Counted from the first letter of the stretch, positions 17,249 through 27,794 are shown. The stretch is 64,000 bases of DNA from Bacteroidales bacterium (GCA_031275085.1 JAISPG010000041.1:1-64000), one strand, 5' to 3'. Notes: generated by a model not told the origin, from the letters alone. Translations and numbers: made by a program.

Positions 17249-20200
17249 ATGAAAAAAATATATTTAACATTAATCTTTGCAATAGCATCACAGTTTTTAT
17301 TTTCCCAGGTTTATAAAGGCAAAAGTGCTGAAAACCTGATATATGGTTCGGATATATTAAGATTTAAAGAATTTTCGGAAATTCCTGCATATATTCATTT
17401 TAAAAACGGATATAATATTGACGTAGAAAAATCACTGGAAGTAATTAATGAATTTATAAAAAATGATAATGCCAAATTAGAATTAAAAAATATTCAGAAA
17501 AATAAAGGAGATAATTTAACATACCGTTATATTCAAACAATAGACGGATTTCCTTTAGAATTTTCAGCATGGAATATCCATTTTAACGGAAGCCGTGTTT
17601 ATGCTGCCAATGGTGAAATTCTGGATAATCCTGTAGTAAGCAATAATTTTTCGATATCAGAAGAACAAGCTCTGGAATATGCATTAAATCACATAAATGC
17701 ACAAGTATATATGTGGCAAAATGAAAATGAAGAACAACTTTTAAAAACATTTAAAAAAGACAATAATGCAACATACTATCCTAAAACAGAAAAAGTAATT
17801 GTACCTGACAAAATATTATTTGAAAAATCAGATTTGAAAGCCGCATATAAATTTGATATTTTCTCGCTGCAACCTTATGGCAGAAAAGCTGTATATGTAG
17901 ATGCAGGAACCGGAGATATTTTATTCGACCTGCCATTGATCCATATTTCAAGTGCGACAGGAACCGCACATACCCAATATAGCGGAACTCAGCAAATAAC
18001 AACCGAATATCACGGTTCTTACTATACATTGGAAGATTATACACGCGGAAACGGAATAGTTACATTAAATGCAAATAACGGTATCGATTACTATTCAGCC
18101 ACAGACTTTACCGACAACGATAATATCTGGAATAATGTAAACGCACAACTTGATGAATATGCAACCGATGCTCATTTTGCAACCACAAAAACTTATGATT
18201 ATTATCTGAACATCCACAACAGGAACAGTCTGGACAATAACGGACATGAACTCTTATCATTTATCCATTTCAACTTAATTGAGTATGGCTATAGTTCCAA
18301 TGTAAATGCTTTTTGGAACGGCTACTGGATGACTTATGGAGATGGTGATATATATAATGGAATTACTCCACTCACAACAATTGACATATGCGGACATGAA
18401 GTAACCCATGGATTAACACAACATACTGCAGACTTAGTATATGCTTATGAATCCGGAGCTTTAAACGAAGCTTTCAGTGATATTTTCGGTGCTGCAATAG
18501 AATTTTATGCAGTGCCAGGTTTTGCAGACTGGACAATAGGAGAAGATATAGGTTATGTAATGCGTTCATTACAGAATCCGAAAGCTTACGGCGACCCAAA
18601 TACATACAAAGGTGATTATTGGAATTTCGGAGACTCAGACAATGGAGGCGTTCATACTAACAGCGGTCCTATGAATTATTGGTTTTATCTGTTATGCCAG
18701 GGTGGCAGCGGAGTAAATGATCTCGGAAATTCATATAATGTTTCTGCAATTCAAATAAATAAAGCAGAACAAATTGCATTCAAACTATTAACAGAATACC
18801 TTACACCAAATTCGAATTATTCTGATGCATACTTTTACGGACTTCAGGCAGCTGCCGACATATATGGAAACTGTTCGCCGGAAGTAGAAGCTGTTGGTAA
18901 TGCATTTTATGCAATTGGCGTAATTTTGGAACCATATGTAAACGAAGCTTTTGCTTCTTTCGAAGTCGCCGGATTAAGAGAAAGTTGTACTGTTCCTTTT
19001 ACAGTAGAATTTCTTAACACAAGTTACAACAGCGAAAATTACTTATGGGAATTTGGTGACGGCACAACTTCCAATGAAATAAATCCGACACACATCTATA
19101 CCGAATCAGGATTTTATAACGTAAAATTAACTACAAGCAGTTCCGGATGCGGTTCAGATTTTGAACTGAAAGAAGACTATATAATCATAAGTGAAGAATT
19201 AGAATGTGCCACACTAATGCCATATAACAGTCAAACATTAATAGAAAGTTGCAGCGGAACCATATATGACACCGGAGGTCCGGATGGAAATTATTTAGAA
19301 AATTCAACATCTGTACTTACAATACATTCTCCCGGAGCATCATCTATTGTTTTAAATATACTGGAATTTGATATCGAAGCAGGTGGGGCCAATTCGTGTG
19401 ATTATGATTACATAGCATTTTATAATGGAAATTCTACAAACTCCACACTGATAAACTCCACATACTATTGTAATACCACCGGAAACCCGGGAACTATCTC
19501 TTCTACGGGAGAATATATTACCATTGAATTTTTTAGCGATTCATACGTAAATCATTCAGGGTTCAAAATACAATATTCATGTGTCGGAAATCAGATTCCT
19601 CCAACTATATTTTTTACAGCTGACAAAACATATTCCTGCGACGGATTGATAAGTTTTACAGATAATTCTTATAATAATCCTGAATCATGGGAATGGAACT
19701 TTGGAGATGGTAATACCAGTACGGAACAAAACCCAGATCATCAATATGCTGCTAACGGTGTATATCCGGTAAGACTTTCAGCAACCAATAGCTTTGGCAC
19801 CAGAGCATTGTTAATGTCGGAATATATAACCGTCAATATGCCGGAAGCTCCTGAAATTGGAAATATTTTAGCTTGCAATAATCGCAACTTTGGAATAAAT
19901 GTAGAATTTGAAGGAGAAGCTCAATGGTACAGCGATATTAATGACCCGCTTCCTGTCTATTCCGGAAATTCATGGGTACATGCACCAATAAGCAACAATA
20001 CTGTTTATTATGTCAGAGAAACGTTTAATGAAGCTGAATATAATGTAGGACCTGTAAACAATACCAACAACGGAAGTTATTTCGGAAATTTAAACTCTAT
20101 CCATTACCTGGTGTTTGATGTCTATTCCGATTTTGTACTGGAATCTGTTTTAGTAAATGCCCAGGGTAATGGCAACAGAATTATTTCTATAAAAAATAAT

Positions 20201-20779
20201 ATTAACGAAATTATTGACCAGAAAACAATTTATATTCCTAACGGAGTTTCAAGAATTACATTAAATTTTGAGATACCCGAAGGAACAAATTATAAACTTG
20301 TAGGAGAAGGCGAACCATACTTGTTCAGATCGGATAATACTGCAAATTTAAACTATCCCTATAATATCGAAAATATTGTAAGCATAAAATATTCCAGTGC
20401 AATAGGGTACGAAACTTCTTATTATTATTACTTTTATGATTGGAAAATAAAAACCATAGCATGTAAATCCGAATTTACAACAGTTGAACTTAATCCGGTT
20501 GTATGTGAAGATGTATATATTGAAGATATTAATCCTGATACCGGGGATATCTCGGTTTTTCCTAATCCCGGAAACGGAATTTTCAAAATCTACGGTCTGG
20601 AAAACATCATAACCAATAATATAACCATAACTGATATCTCCGGTAGAATTATAACAGAATATAAAAATTTCTCAGGAAATATTATTGATCTTACAAATGT
20701 ACCGGAAGGATTATATTTTGTAAATATATATAATCCTGAAATTCATAAAACTATAAAAATTACTAACTTAAAACTATAA
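17249..20779 (+). CDS. Secreted M4 (thermolysin-like) metallopeptidase with PKD, CUB and T9SS sorting domains
   Basis: From ATG 17249 the product has 1176 residues; an upstream TTG at 17138 would precede the signal peptide and is rejected. Layout: signal peptide (to LFSQ); FTP/PepSY-like propeptide (about 40-210); M4 domain with HEVTH (383-387), ALNEAFSDIFGAAIEF (third Zn ligand Glu) and GGVHTNSGPMNYWF (catalytic His); PKD domain (LWEFGDGTTSNEINPTH); CUB domain (CATLMPYNSQ to IQYSC); a second PKD (WEWNFGDGNTSTEQNP); an Ig-like region; and a C-terminal T9SS type A domain (SVFPNPGNGIFKIYG ... ITNLKL). It should be exported across the outer membrane by T9SS and digest extracellular protein. The gene is monocistronic and divergent from mntA. 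Confidence 0.93.
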   Translation: MKKIYLTLIFAIASQFLFSQVYKGKSAENLIYGSDILRFKEFSEIPAYIHFKNGYNIDVEKSLEVINEFIKNDNAKLELKNIQKNKGDNLTYRYIQTIDGFPLEFSAWNIHFNGSRVYAANGEILDNPVVSNNFSISEEQALEYALNHINAQVYMWQNENEEQLLKTFKKDNNATYYPKTEKVIVPDKILFEKSDLKAAYKFDIFSLQPYGRKAVYVDAGTGDILFDLPLIHISSATGTAHTQYSGTQQITTEYHGSYYTLEDYTRGNGIVTLNANNGIDYYSATDFTDNDNIWNNVNAQLDEYATDAHFATTKTYDYYLNIHNRNSLDNNGHELLSFIHFNLIEYGYSSNVNAFWNGYWMTYGDGDIYNGITPLTTIDICGHEVTHGLTQHTADLVYAYESGALNEAFSDIFGAAIEFYAVPGFADWTIGEDIGYVMRSLQNPKAYGDPNTYKGDYWNFGDSDNGGVHTNSGPMNYWFYLLCQGGSGVNDLGNSYNVSAIQINKAEQIAFKLLTEYLTPNSNYSDAYFYGLQAAADIYGNCSPEVEAVGNAFYAIGVILEPYVNEAFASFEVAGLRESCTVPFTVEFLNTSYNSENYLWEFGDGTTSNEINPTHIYTESGFYNVKLTTSSSGCGSDFELKEDYIIISEELECATLMPYNSQTLIESCSGTIYDTGGPDGNYLENSTSVLTIHSPGASSIVLNILEFDIEAGGANSCDYDYIAFYNGNSTNSTLINSTYYCNTTGNPGTISSTGEYITIEFFSDSYVNHSGFKIQYSCVGNQIPPTIFFTADKTYSCDGLISFTDNSYNNPESWEWNFGDGNTSTEQNPDHQYAANGVYPVRLSATNSFGTRALLMSEYITVNMPEAPEIGNILACNNRNFGINVEFEGEAQWYSDINDPLPVYSGNSWVHAPISNNTVYYVRETFNEAEYNVGPVNNTNNGSYFGNLNSIHYLVFDVYSDFVLESVLVNAQGNGNRIISIKNNINEIIDQKTIYIPNGVSRITLNFEIPEGTNYKLVGEGEPYLFRSDNTANLNYPYNIENIVSIKYSSAIGYETSYYYYFYDWKIKTIACKSEFTTVELNPVVCEDVYIEDINPDTGDISVFPNPGNGIFKIYGLENIITNNITITDISGRIITEYKNFSGNIIDLTNVPEGLYFVNIYNPEIHKTIKITNLKL

Positions 20780-20860
20780 TAATTTCTAAAAAGTCCTAAA
20801 AATAATATTTTTTATATATTTATGATAATTAAAATCTGTTATTAATATCTAAAATATATC

Positions 20861-23365
20861 ATGAATTTTGATACAAACGAAAAAATAAATCTGGCATACG
20901 ATTTTGTTTTTAATACAAATAAAAATATTTTCCTTACAGGAAAAGCCGGTACGGGAAAAACAACGTTTTTAAAAAATCTTCGTACTTCGATCCCGAAAAG
21001 AATGGTAGTTGTCGCCCCTACCGGTGTTGCAGCCATAAATGCAGGAGGCGTTACTATTCATTCGTTTTTCCAGCTACCTTTCACTCCCTTTATTCCTAAA
21101 AATGTAATGCCTGCTATTGCAGAAGAAGATACAACTACAGAAAAAGAAAATACTTTCAGCAGGAATAAACTGAACCGTAACAAGATAAAAATCATAAAAA
21201 GCCTTGACTTGCTTGTAATAGATGAAATAAGTATGGTCAGATCCGACCTTCTGGATGCGATCGACGATGTTTTACGGACTTACAGGCGTAACAGTAAGCC
21301 TTTTGGCGGAGTTCAGCTACTTATGATAGGTGATTTACACCAGCTTGCTCCGGTAATTAAAGAAGATGAATGGAATATTATAAAAGATTTTTATAAAACT
21401 TCATATTTTTTCGGAAGTACTGCTTTGCAAAAAACAGATTTTGTTACAATAGAGTTAAAACACATTTATCGCCAGAGTGATGAGAAATTTATAAATCTGC
21501 TTGGCGAAATAAGAGAAAACAAACTTACATCTTCAGGTCTTGATACACTTAACAGCAGATATATCCCGGATTTTATCCCTAAAGAAAACGACGGTTATAT
21601 AACATTAACAACTCATAACAACTCGGCATCGAATATAAACGAAACACATCTAAATGCACTTGGAACTAAAAGTGTAAAATTAAAGGCAAATATTTATGAC
21701 GAATTTCCCGAATACATGTATCCTACTGAAAATGTTTTGATACTAAAACCGGGAGCACAGGTTATGTTCGTGAAAAACGATCCTTCATGCGACAAACTTT
21801 ATTATAATGGGAAAATCGGCAAGGTAACACGTATTGAAGACGATATTGTATATGTAAAATGTCCTGATGATTATTCAGAAATACCGGCAAAACCCGAAAC
21901 ATGGAATAATGTGAAATATAGCCTTAATGAAGAGACCAAAGAAATTGAAGAAATTATAATTGGACGTTTCGAGCAATTTCCTTTAAAACTTGCCTGGGCA
22001 ATAACAATACATAAAAGCCAGGGACTTACTTTTGATAAAGCAATTATAGATGTAAATGCTGCATTTGCATTCGGTCAGGTATATGTCGCACTTAGCAGAT
22101 GCCGGTCTCTGGAAGGTATAATCTTAATGTCTGAAATATCTCCATATGGTATAAAATCTGATATAACAATAAAAGAATTCAATGCCGAAGCGGAATCAAA
22201 TCCACCAACACAAGAACAACTTGATATCTCAAAATCCTTATATCAAAAAGATCTTATTATTGATCAGTTTGACTTTAACGAATTAAAGAAATACTTCTAT
22301 TATTTCAAAAAAATATTTAATGAAAATGCAAATAAATTTGAAAATACATTAAAAGAAGTTATTGATTTTATAGAAATTACTGCAAAAAAGGACATTTTTG
22401 AAATAAGCGACAAATTTATTGCTCAAATAAACTATCTGATAAACAGTAATAATACTTTACCACAGGAAAACAATGCTTTACAGGAAAGAATAAAAAAAGC
22501 CTCCGGTTATTACCTTGAAAAAATAGAAGAAATTTTTAATAAAAATTTCAGTAATGTTTATTTTGATTCCGACAATAAGGAAATAAGAAAGACTATTTCG
22601 GACGCTATAGAAAAACTTGAAAAGGCTATATATACTAAAAAGCAAAGCTTGTCAAAGTCTCTTGACGGTTTTGACACACAAATTTATTTAAAATCAGTAT
22701 CCGATGCAGATATTGATTTTAAACCTGTTTTCAACAAAAAAACCGTTCGTTCCGCATCAACATTCCAAACATCGGAACATTACGACCTGTATGCCGAAAT
22801 AAACGCATGGAGGAAATTAATTGCCGAAGAGTCCGGTATTCCGCTTTACATGGTATTACCACAAAAAACACTTAAAGAAATAATAGAAAAATTACCTTCC
22901 GATCTTAAACAACTGTCAAAGATCAAAGGATTTGGTAAAGTAAAACTCAACCAGTACGGTGAAGATATTCTGGAAATAATTGACAGTTATTGCGAAAGAA
23001 ATGATATACAACGAAACGAAACCGAAATTGAAGAGTTAAAACCTGAAAAAGCTCCGAAAGCAGATACAAAATTATTAAGCCTGGAAATGTTCAGAGAGGG
23101 AAAAAATATAAATGAAATAGCTGAAAGCAGGGGGCTCGTAGAGTCTACAATATTCGGACATTTGAGTTATTTTATTTCAAAAGGAGAACTGGAAATAACT
23201 TCGGTGTTGTCAAAAGAAAAAGTAGAGGAGATCACAAACTACCTGAACGAAAAGAAGCATACTTCCCTCCGTCAGTTATATGAAGAAGCTGACAGAAAAT
23301 ATTCATATAATGAATTGAAATTAGTTATCAATTATCTAAAGATAGATATTTATACAGAAAATTAA
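20861..23365 (+). CDS. PIF1-like/RecD-type helicase with HRDC and C-terminal HTH domains
   Basis: 834 residues. An SF1B helicase core has Walker A GKAGTGKTT (27-35), APTGVAAINAGGVTIHSFF (motif Ia), VIDEISMVRSDLLD (motif II), GDLHQLAPV (motif III) and the late WAITIHKSQGLTFDKAIIDV plus VYVALSRCRSLEGI (motifs V and VI). Residues about 625-690 form an HRDC domain (WRKLIAEESGIPLYMVLPQKTLKEI). A final helix-turn-helix (SLEMFREGKNINEIAESRGLVESTIFGHL) resembles the RecQ-associated HTH_40. This chromosomal form is common in Bacteroidetes and probably resolves DNA structures such as G-quadruplexes or forks. It lies next to the CRISPR array but is not a Cas protein. Confidence 0.92.
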   Translation: MNFDTNEKINLAYDFVFNTNKNIFLTGKAGTGKTTFLKNLRTSIPKRMVVVAPTGVAAINAGGVTIHSFFQLPFTPFIPKNVMPAIAEEDTTTEKENTFSRNKLNRNKIKIIKSLDLLVIDEISMVRSDLLDAIDDVLRTYRRNSKPFGGVQLLMIGDLHQLAPVIKEDEWNIIKDFYKTSYFFGSTALQKTDFVTIELKHIYRQSDEKFINLLGEIRENKLTSSGLDTLNSRYIPDFIPKENDGYITLTTHNNSASNINETHLNALGTKSVKLKANIYDEFPEYMYPTENVLILKPGAQVMFVKNDPSCDKLYYNGKIGKVTRIEDDIVYVKCPDDYSEIPAKPETWNNVKYSLNEETKEIEEIIIGRFEQFPLKLAWAITIHKSQGLTFDKAIIDVNAAFAFGQVYVALSRCRSLEGIILMSEISPYGIKSDITIKEFNAEAESNPPTQEQLDISKSLYQKDLIIDQFDFNELKKYFYYFKKIFNENANKFENTLKEVIDFIEITAKKDIFEISDKFIAQINYLINSNNTLPQENNALQERIKKASGYYLEKIEEIFNKNFSNVYFDSDNKEIRKTISDAIEKLEKAIYTKKQSLSKSLDGFDTQIYLKSVSDADIDFKPVFNKKTVRSASTFQTSEHYDLYAEINAWRKLIAEESGIPLYMVLPQKTLKEIIEKLPSDLKQLSKIKGFGKVKLNQYGEDILEIIDSYCERNDIQRNETEIEELKPEKAPKADTKLLSLEMFREGKNINEIAESRGLVESTIFGHLSYFISKGELEITSVLSKEKVEEITNYLNEKKHTSLRQLYEEADRKYSYNELKLVINYLKIDIYTEN

Positions 23366-23429
23366 TTATTTTTCAATATTCTATGATTAAAAGTTTCTGC
23401 CGGTTAAATTGTTCGGCGTGTTTTTCCTG

Positions 23430-24969
23430 TTTTCAATACAAATATTGTTCAATTAAAAGTGTATCTGAGGAAGTAGCAAAAGATAAACTTCTTGCGTTTC
23501 AATTCAATCATTGTTCAATTAAAAGGGTGTTATTACGTTAATGTAATCTTTTTTTATATCGTTTCAATTCAATCATTGTTCAATTAAAAGAGTTCTGCAA
23601 ATTCCGAATCTCCCAATGTGTATGGATGTTTCAATTCAATCATTGTTCAATTAAAAGGATTCTTATGCCCTTTTACGATGCCTCCGTCAACAGTTTCAAT
23701 TCAATCATTGTTCAATTAAAAGGTAATGTAGTTAGCTATTATATTAATTCTCCTACGTTTCAATTCAATCATTGTTCAATTAAAAGATATAAGCAAGCAT
23801 CGGATCAGAGCGTGTTTCCTTTGTTTCAATTCAATCATTGTTCAATTAAAAGCTTGCAAAAACTGTAAACATTCGCTAATTGTTTTTTGTTTCAATTCAA
23901 GCATTGTTCGATTAAAAGAATGGGAATATTCCGAAAAAAAACACATTTTCTGGAGTTTCAATTCAATCATTGTTCAATTAAAAGTTGCTCTTGTTCAGAT
24001 ACATTATTATCAAGTCATGTTTCAATTCAATCATTGTTCAATTAAAAGAGGAAAGTGAATATATAAATACAGGATCTGTTAATTCGTTTCAATTCAATCA
24101 TTGTTCAATTAAAAGAAATATTTAATGTTTGGAATGGTAAGGAATATTCGTTTCAATTCAATCATTGTTCAATTAAAAGCCCTGCTTCAGATGTGGAAAA
24201 CTGGCATGAAATCAAGTTTCAATTCAATCATTGTTCAATTAAAAGTTCTTTAATTGCTGTTTATTTTTTATTTAAGCAATGTTTCAATTCAATCATTGTT
24301 CAATTAAAAGTGCAAATGAGTATTCAACCGTTTTATTTGTATTGTAGTTTCAATTCAATCATTGTTCAATTAAAAGGGTTTTTTTCTATGAATGTGGTAT
24401 ATAGTTCTGTGGTTTCAATTCAATCATTGTTCAATTAAAAGACACCTCTAATTCGCCAGGTAATAACGGTACGTTCGTTTCAATTCAATCATTGTTCAAT
24501 TAAAATATTACTATTAATATTCCAACATTCGTGAGTAATTCGTTTCAATTCAATCATTGTTCAATTAAAAGTGATTGACGATCGGTTCCACTCCCGGCAA
24601 TTTGTCAAGTTTCAATTCAATCATTGTTCAATTAAAAGGTTGGTTGGCAGCTGAGTTTGTTCAGCTTAATAGTGTTTCAATTCAATCATTGTTCAATTAA
24701 AAGGACCTATTATTTTGTCTTTTATGAAGTCTCAGAATAAGTTTCAATTCAATCATTGTTCAATTAAAAGAAAGGATATACAGAAGATACCTTCCACTTC
24801 GGCTCGAGTTTCAATTCAATCATTGTTCAATTAAAAGATTTTATAAACGTACGCTTTTAGATCTAAAATATTCGTTTCAATTCAATCATTGTTCAATTAA
24901 AAGTGGAGGAGGTACAGGGTATGAGGTGTTCACTACGAGGTTTCAATTCAATCATTGTTCAATTAAAAG
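23430..24969 (-). CRISPR. CRISPR array, 24 repeats and 23 spacers, no cas genes in the window
   Basis: On the plus strand the 30-bp repeat begins GTTTCAATTC and ends CAATTAAAAG; spacers are 34-37 bp. Repeat starts: 23430, 23496, 23561, 23628, 23693, 23757, 23823, 23889, 23955, 24019, 24086, 24150, 24216, 24281, 24347, 24412, 24477, 24542, 24609, 24674, 24741, 24808, 24874, 24940. The first copy has four changes, the one at 23889 has two, and the one at 24477 ends in T. Read on the minus strand, the repeat ends ATTGAAAC, the usual 8-nt crRNA handle of type I-B and III systems. With the decayed copy at the low-coordinate end, this makes the minus strand the crRNA strand and the high-coordinate end the leader. 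The repeat lacks a stable hairpin, fitting Cas6 processing. All Cas proteins must come from elsewhere in the genome. Confidence 0.98.
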
Positions 24970-25044
24970 CCGTAAAAACGGCAAAATTATATAACTCTTT
25001 ATCAATATGTTATATCTCCAAAATTATATTTTTTTTATTAAAAA
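24970..25044 (-). promoter_or_regulatory. Probable CRISPR leader
   Basis: 75 nt of AT-rich DNA between the hisS terminator and the first intact repeat on the minus strand. It contains a -7-like TAATTTTG (rc of 24982-24989) and a small hairpin CCGT/ACGG abutting the repeat (24970-24981). No ideal -33 element is spaced to it. Assigned as leader from repeat orientation only. Confidence 0.55.
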
Positions 25045-25090
25045 AGTTGTCGATGTCCAATAATATATTTTTTCCCGGAGATCGACAACT
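25045..25090 (-). terminator. hisS: Terminator of hisS
   Basis: A 10-bp stem AGTTGTCGAT / ATCGACAACT with a 26-nt loop is followed on the minus strand by TTTTTAATAAAAAAAA. It lies about 88 nt past the hisS stop and separates hisS transcription from the array. Confidence 0.6.
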
Positions 25091-25177
25091 ATATTATAGA
25101 TCGTTTTCAATATGTCAAAGATCAGCAAAACAGTTTTTTGCAAATATCATCATTAAGTATTGTGCAAAAATAAATTC

Positions 25178-26551
25178 TTAAGCCGTACCTGTACTAAAAT
25201 ATTCTAAAAATTTGTCAATGGATATTTTTTCCTGAACTCCGTTTATCATATTTTTTACAGATAATGTATTATTTTTCAATTCTTCTTCACCAATAATGAC
25301 CACAAATTTTATATTTTTATTATCGGCATATTTGAATTGTTTATCAAATTTTGCTTTATCCGGATAAATCTCACAGCTTATTCCCGCTTCTCTCAACCTT
25401 TTTGCGTGCTTTATACATTGTCTTTCCTCTTCTTTTCCAAAATTTACAAATAATATATCTGTAAACTTTTGTGCTTCTTCGGGAAAAAGTTCTAACTGTG
25501 TCATTACATCATATATACGGTCAGCTCCAAAAGATATTCCAACTCCTGAAATGTCCTTTAATCCGAAAATTGCAGTAAGGTCATCATATCTTCCGCCACC
25601 ACAAATACTTCCTATCTCAACATCGTTAGCTTTTACTTCAAATATTGTTCCGGTATAATAATTTAATCCTCTTGCCAGATTAAGGTCAAATTCTACTTTT
25701 GTGTTTAATTTATTTTCTTCCAGATATTCAAAAATTGTTTTTATTTCTTCAATTCCTTTTTTTCCGGTTTCACTGTTTTCAAACATTTTTTCTATAAACG
25801 GAATATTTTCATGAATATTTTTTGTAAGCTCCAGTACTGGTATCAGCTTTTCAATAGCATCCACCGGCAAACCGCTATTTTCCAGTTCTTTAACTACATT
25901 ATCCAGACCTATTTTCTCTAATTTGTCAATAGCAACAGTTACAGCCATAAATTTATCAGGGACTCCGGCCGATTCTGCCAGTCCAAATAATATTTTCCGG
26001 TTGTTTAATTTTACTGTTACATTAATATTCAGTTTATCAAAAACTTCATCAATTATTTGCAATAATTCAAATTCATTTAAAAGTGAATTTGATCCTATAA
26101 CATCTACATCACATTGGTAAAATTCACGGTATCTGCCTTTTTGTGGTCTGTCGGCACGCCAGACAGGTTGCATCTGGTACCTTTTAAATGGAAAATGTAT
26201 CTCATTCCGGTGTTGTACAACAAATCTTGCAAAAGGAACAGTAAGGTCATAGCGTAATCCTTTTTCGGAAATAATCCCGGTAACTTTTGAAAGGTTGTCG
26301 GCAGTTAAATTCTCTTTATCCAATTTTTCCAGATAATTCCCGGAATTTAATATTTTAAATAATAGTTTATCTCCTTCATCACCATATTTTCCCAAAAGTG
26401 TAGAAAGATTTTCCATAGCAGGGGTTTCAATAGGAGAATATCCATATTTCCGAAATACTGATTTTATGTTATCAAAAATATAATTCCTGCGTATCATTTC
26501 TTTTTGTCCGAAATCACGTGTACCTTTTGGTATAGATATTTGTTGTGCCAT
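25178..26551 (-). CDS. hisS: Histidine-tRNA ligase
   Basis: 457 residues, class II. Motif 1 region KGTRDF near the start, motif 2 (YQMQPVWRADRPQKGRYREFYQCDVDVIG), the histidine A/B motifs (LARGLNYYTGTIFE, CGGGRYDDL) and motif 3 (GVGISFGADRIYDVM) are all present, followed by the anticodon-binding domain. It charges tRNA-His in the cytoplasm. It is co-oriented with ychF, 58 nt downstream of it, with a GC-rich repeat in the gap. Its 3' flank holds a terminator and then the CRISPR leader. Confidence 0.98.
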   Translation of the reverse strand: MAQQISIPKGTRDFGQKEMIRRNYIFDNIKSVFRKYGYSPIETPAMENLSTLLGKYGDEGDKLLFKILNSGNYLEKLDKENLTADNLSKVTGIISEKGLRYDLTVPFARFVVQHRNEIHFPFKRYQMQPVWRADRPQKGRYREFYQCDVDVIGSNSLLNEFELLQIIDEVFDKLNINVTVKLNNRKILFGLAESAGVPDKFMAVTVAIDKLEKIGLDNVVKELENSGLPVDAIEKLIPVLELTKNIHENIPFIEKMFENSETGKKGIEEIKTIFEYLEENKLNTKVEFDLNLARGLNYYTGTIFEVKANDVEIGSICGGGRYDDLTAIFGLKDISGVGISFGADRIYDVMTQLELFPEEAQKFTDILFVNFGKEEERQCIKHAKRLREAGISCEIYPDKAKFDKQFKYADNKNIKFVVIIGEEELKNNTLSVKNMINGVQEKISIDKFLEYFSTGTA

Positions 26552-26574
26552 TTTTTTTATTTTTTCACTTTACA

Positions 26575-26605
26575 CCGGTGGCTGAGCGAAGCCGAAGCCA
26601 CCATC
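26575..26605. repeat. GC-rich REP-like hairpin, copy 1
   Basis: GGTGGCT and AGCCACC form a 7-bp stem around GAGCGAAGCCGA, standing out in the AT-rich gap between ychF and hisS. A near-identical element in the same orientation lies at 32065-32096. Confidence 0.65.
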
Positions 26606-26609
26606 TCAT

Positions 26610-27707
26610 TTAAACATTAAACCTGATATGTATTATATCGCCATCCTGAACTATGTAAGTTTTTCCTTCAACATGAAATTTACCTGCATTTTTAACAGCA
26701 TTTTCTGATCCAAGGTTTATAAAATCTTCATATTTCATAACTTCAGCCCTTATAAAACCTCTTTGCAAATCGCTATGTATCGCACCTGCTGCTTCGGGAG
26801 CCGTCATTCCTTTTTTTATGGTCCAGGCTTTTATTTCTTTTGGTCCGACTGTAAAAAAGGACTGCAAATTCAATAAATCGTAAGCTTCCCGTATTATAAG
26901 GTTAACACTTGGTTCAGTAAGACCATAATCATTTAGGAACTCCTGTTTTTCTTCATCTGTTTCAAGTTCGGCAATTTCTGATTCCAAAGCTGCCGCTACG
27001 GTAAGTACTTTTATATTATCTTCGGTAATCGCATTTTTTACAGCTTCAACATATTTGTTTCCTGTCATTAAAGAACTTTCATCAATGTTACAAACAAACA
27101 TTACAGGTTTGGCAGTCAGTAAAAAAAGATCCGAAATATATTTTTTATCGTCTTCCTTAACCGGAGCAGTACGGGCGTTTTGCATATTTTCCAGGTGATC
27201 CTGATAAACTTTCAAAACTTCAATAGCTTGTTTGGCTTCTTTATCTCCCACCTTCACAAGTTTTTCCATTCTCTGGATTTTTTTATTAACGGATTCCAGA
27301 TCTTTTACCTGCAATTCGAGGTCAATAGTTTCCATATCCCTTACCGGATCAACAGAGCCATCGATATGCGGCAGGTTGTCATCGTCAAAACACCTTAAAA
27401 CATGAATTAATGCATCTGAATTACGTATATCAGCCAGAAACTGGTTCCCCACTCCTTCTCCATGGCTTGAACCTTTTGCAAGCCCGGGAATATCCACAAC
27501 ATCAACAGTAGCATGAACCAGTTTTTCTGTCGGTTGTAGTCTTTCCAGCTCTTTAAGCCTGGAATCAGGAACATTTATAACTCCTATATTTGATTTATTA
27601 CTTGAAAATGCAAAACTTGTTGTCTCTGCTTTTGTGCTCGACATGCAATTAAACAAAGTTGTCTTTCCGCTATTGGCAATCCCAATGATTCCGCAATGTA
27701 ATCCCAT
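26610..27707 (-). CDS. ychF: Redox-regulated P-loop ATPase YchF (OLA1 family)
   Basis: 365 residues, normal for YchF. The N-terminal G domain has IANSGKTTLFN (G1), DIPGLAKGSSHGEGVGNQFL (G3) and CNIDES in place of the GTPase NKxD. The altered G4 is what gives the family its preference for ATP. A coiled-coil insertion (about 130-170) and the C-terminal TGS domain (GAIHSDLQRGFIRAEVM) complete it. YchF binds ribosomes and affects the oxidative stress response in other bacteria. A -7-like box (CAAAAATA on the plus strand, 27740-27747) lies upstream. It is followed by hisS. Confidence 0.96.
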   Translation of the reverse strand: MGLHCGIIGIANSGKTTLFNCMSSTKAETTSFAFSSNKSNIGVINVPDSRLKELERLQPTEKLVHATVDVVDIPGLAKGSSHGEGVGNQFLADIRNSDALIHVLRCFDDDNLPHIDGSVDPVRDMETIDLELQVKDLESVNKKIQRMEKLVKVGDKEAKQAIEVLKVYQDHLENMQNARTAPVKEDDKKYISDLFLLTAKPVMFVCNIDESSLMTGNKYVEAVKNAITEDNIKVLTVAAALESEIAELETDEEKQEFLNDYGLTEPSVNLIIREAYDLLNLQSFFTVGPKEIKAWTIKKGMTAPEAAGAIHSDLQRGFIRAEVMKYEDFINLGSENAVKNAGKFHVEGKTYIVQDGDIIHIRFNV

Positions 27708-27794
27708 TTTTGTTTTTATTTTTTATTTATTATCCAATACAAAAATAATCTTTTTATGGTATATATTTTAATTTTTAAACAGTACATAAAAAAA

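Noticed and set aside
20861-23365. Helicase as a CRISPR-associated Cas3 or DinG-like protein
   Set aside because: Motifs and the HRDC/HTH domains fit the chromosomal PIF1-like family; no HD nuclease domain or other cas gene is present.
23626-25181. Open frames across the CRISPR array coding repeated FQFNHCSIK or FNSIIVQLK
   Set aside because: The frames exist only because the 30-bp repeat is free of stops in some phases; the peptide repeat is the CRISPR repeat itself.
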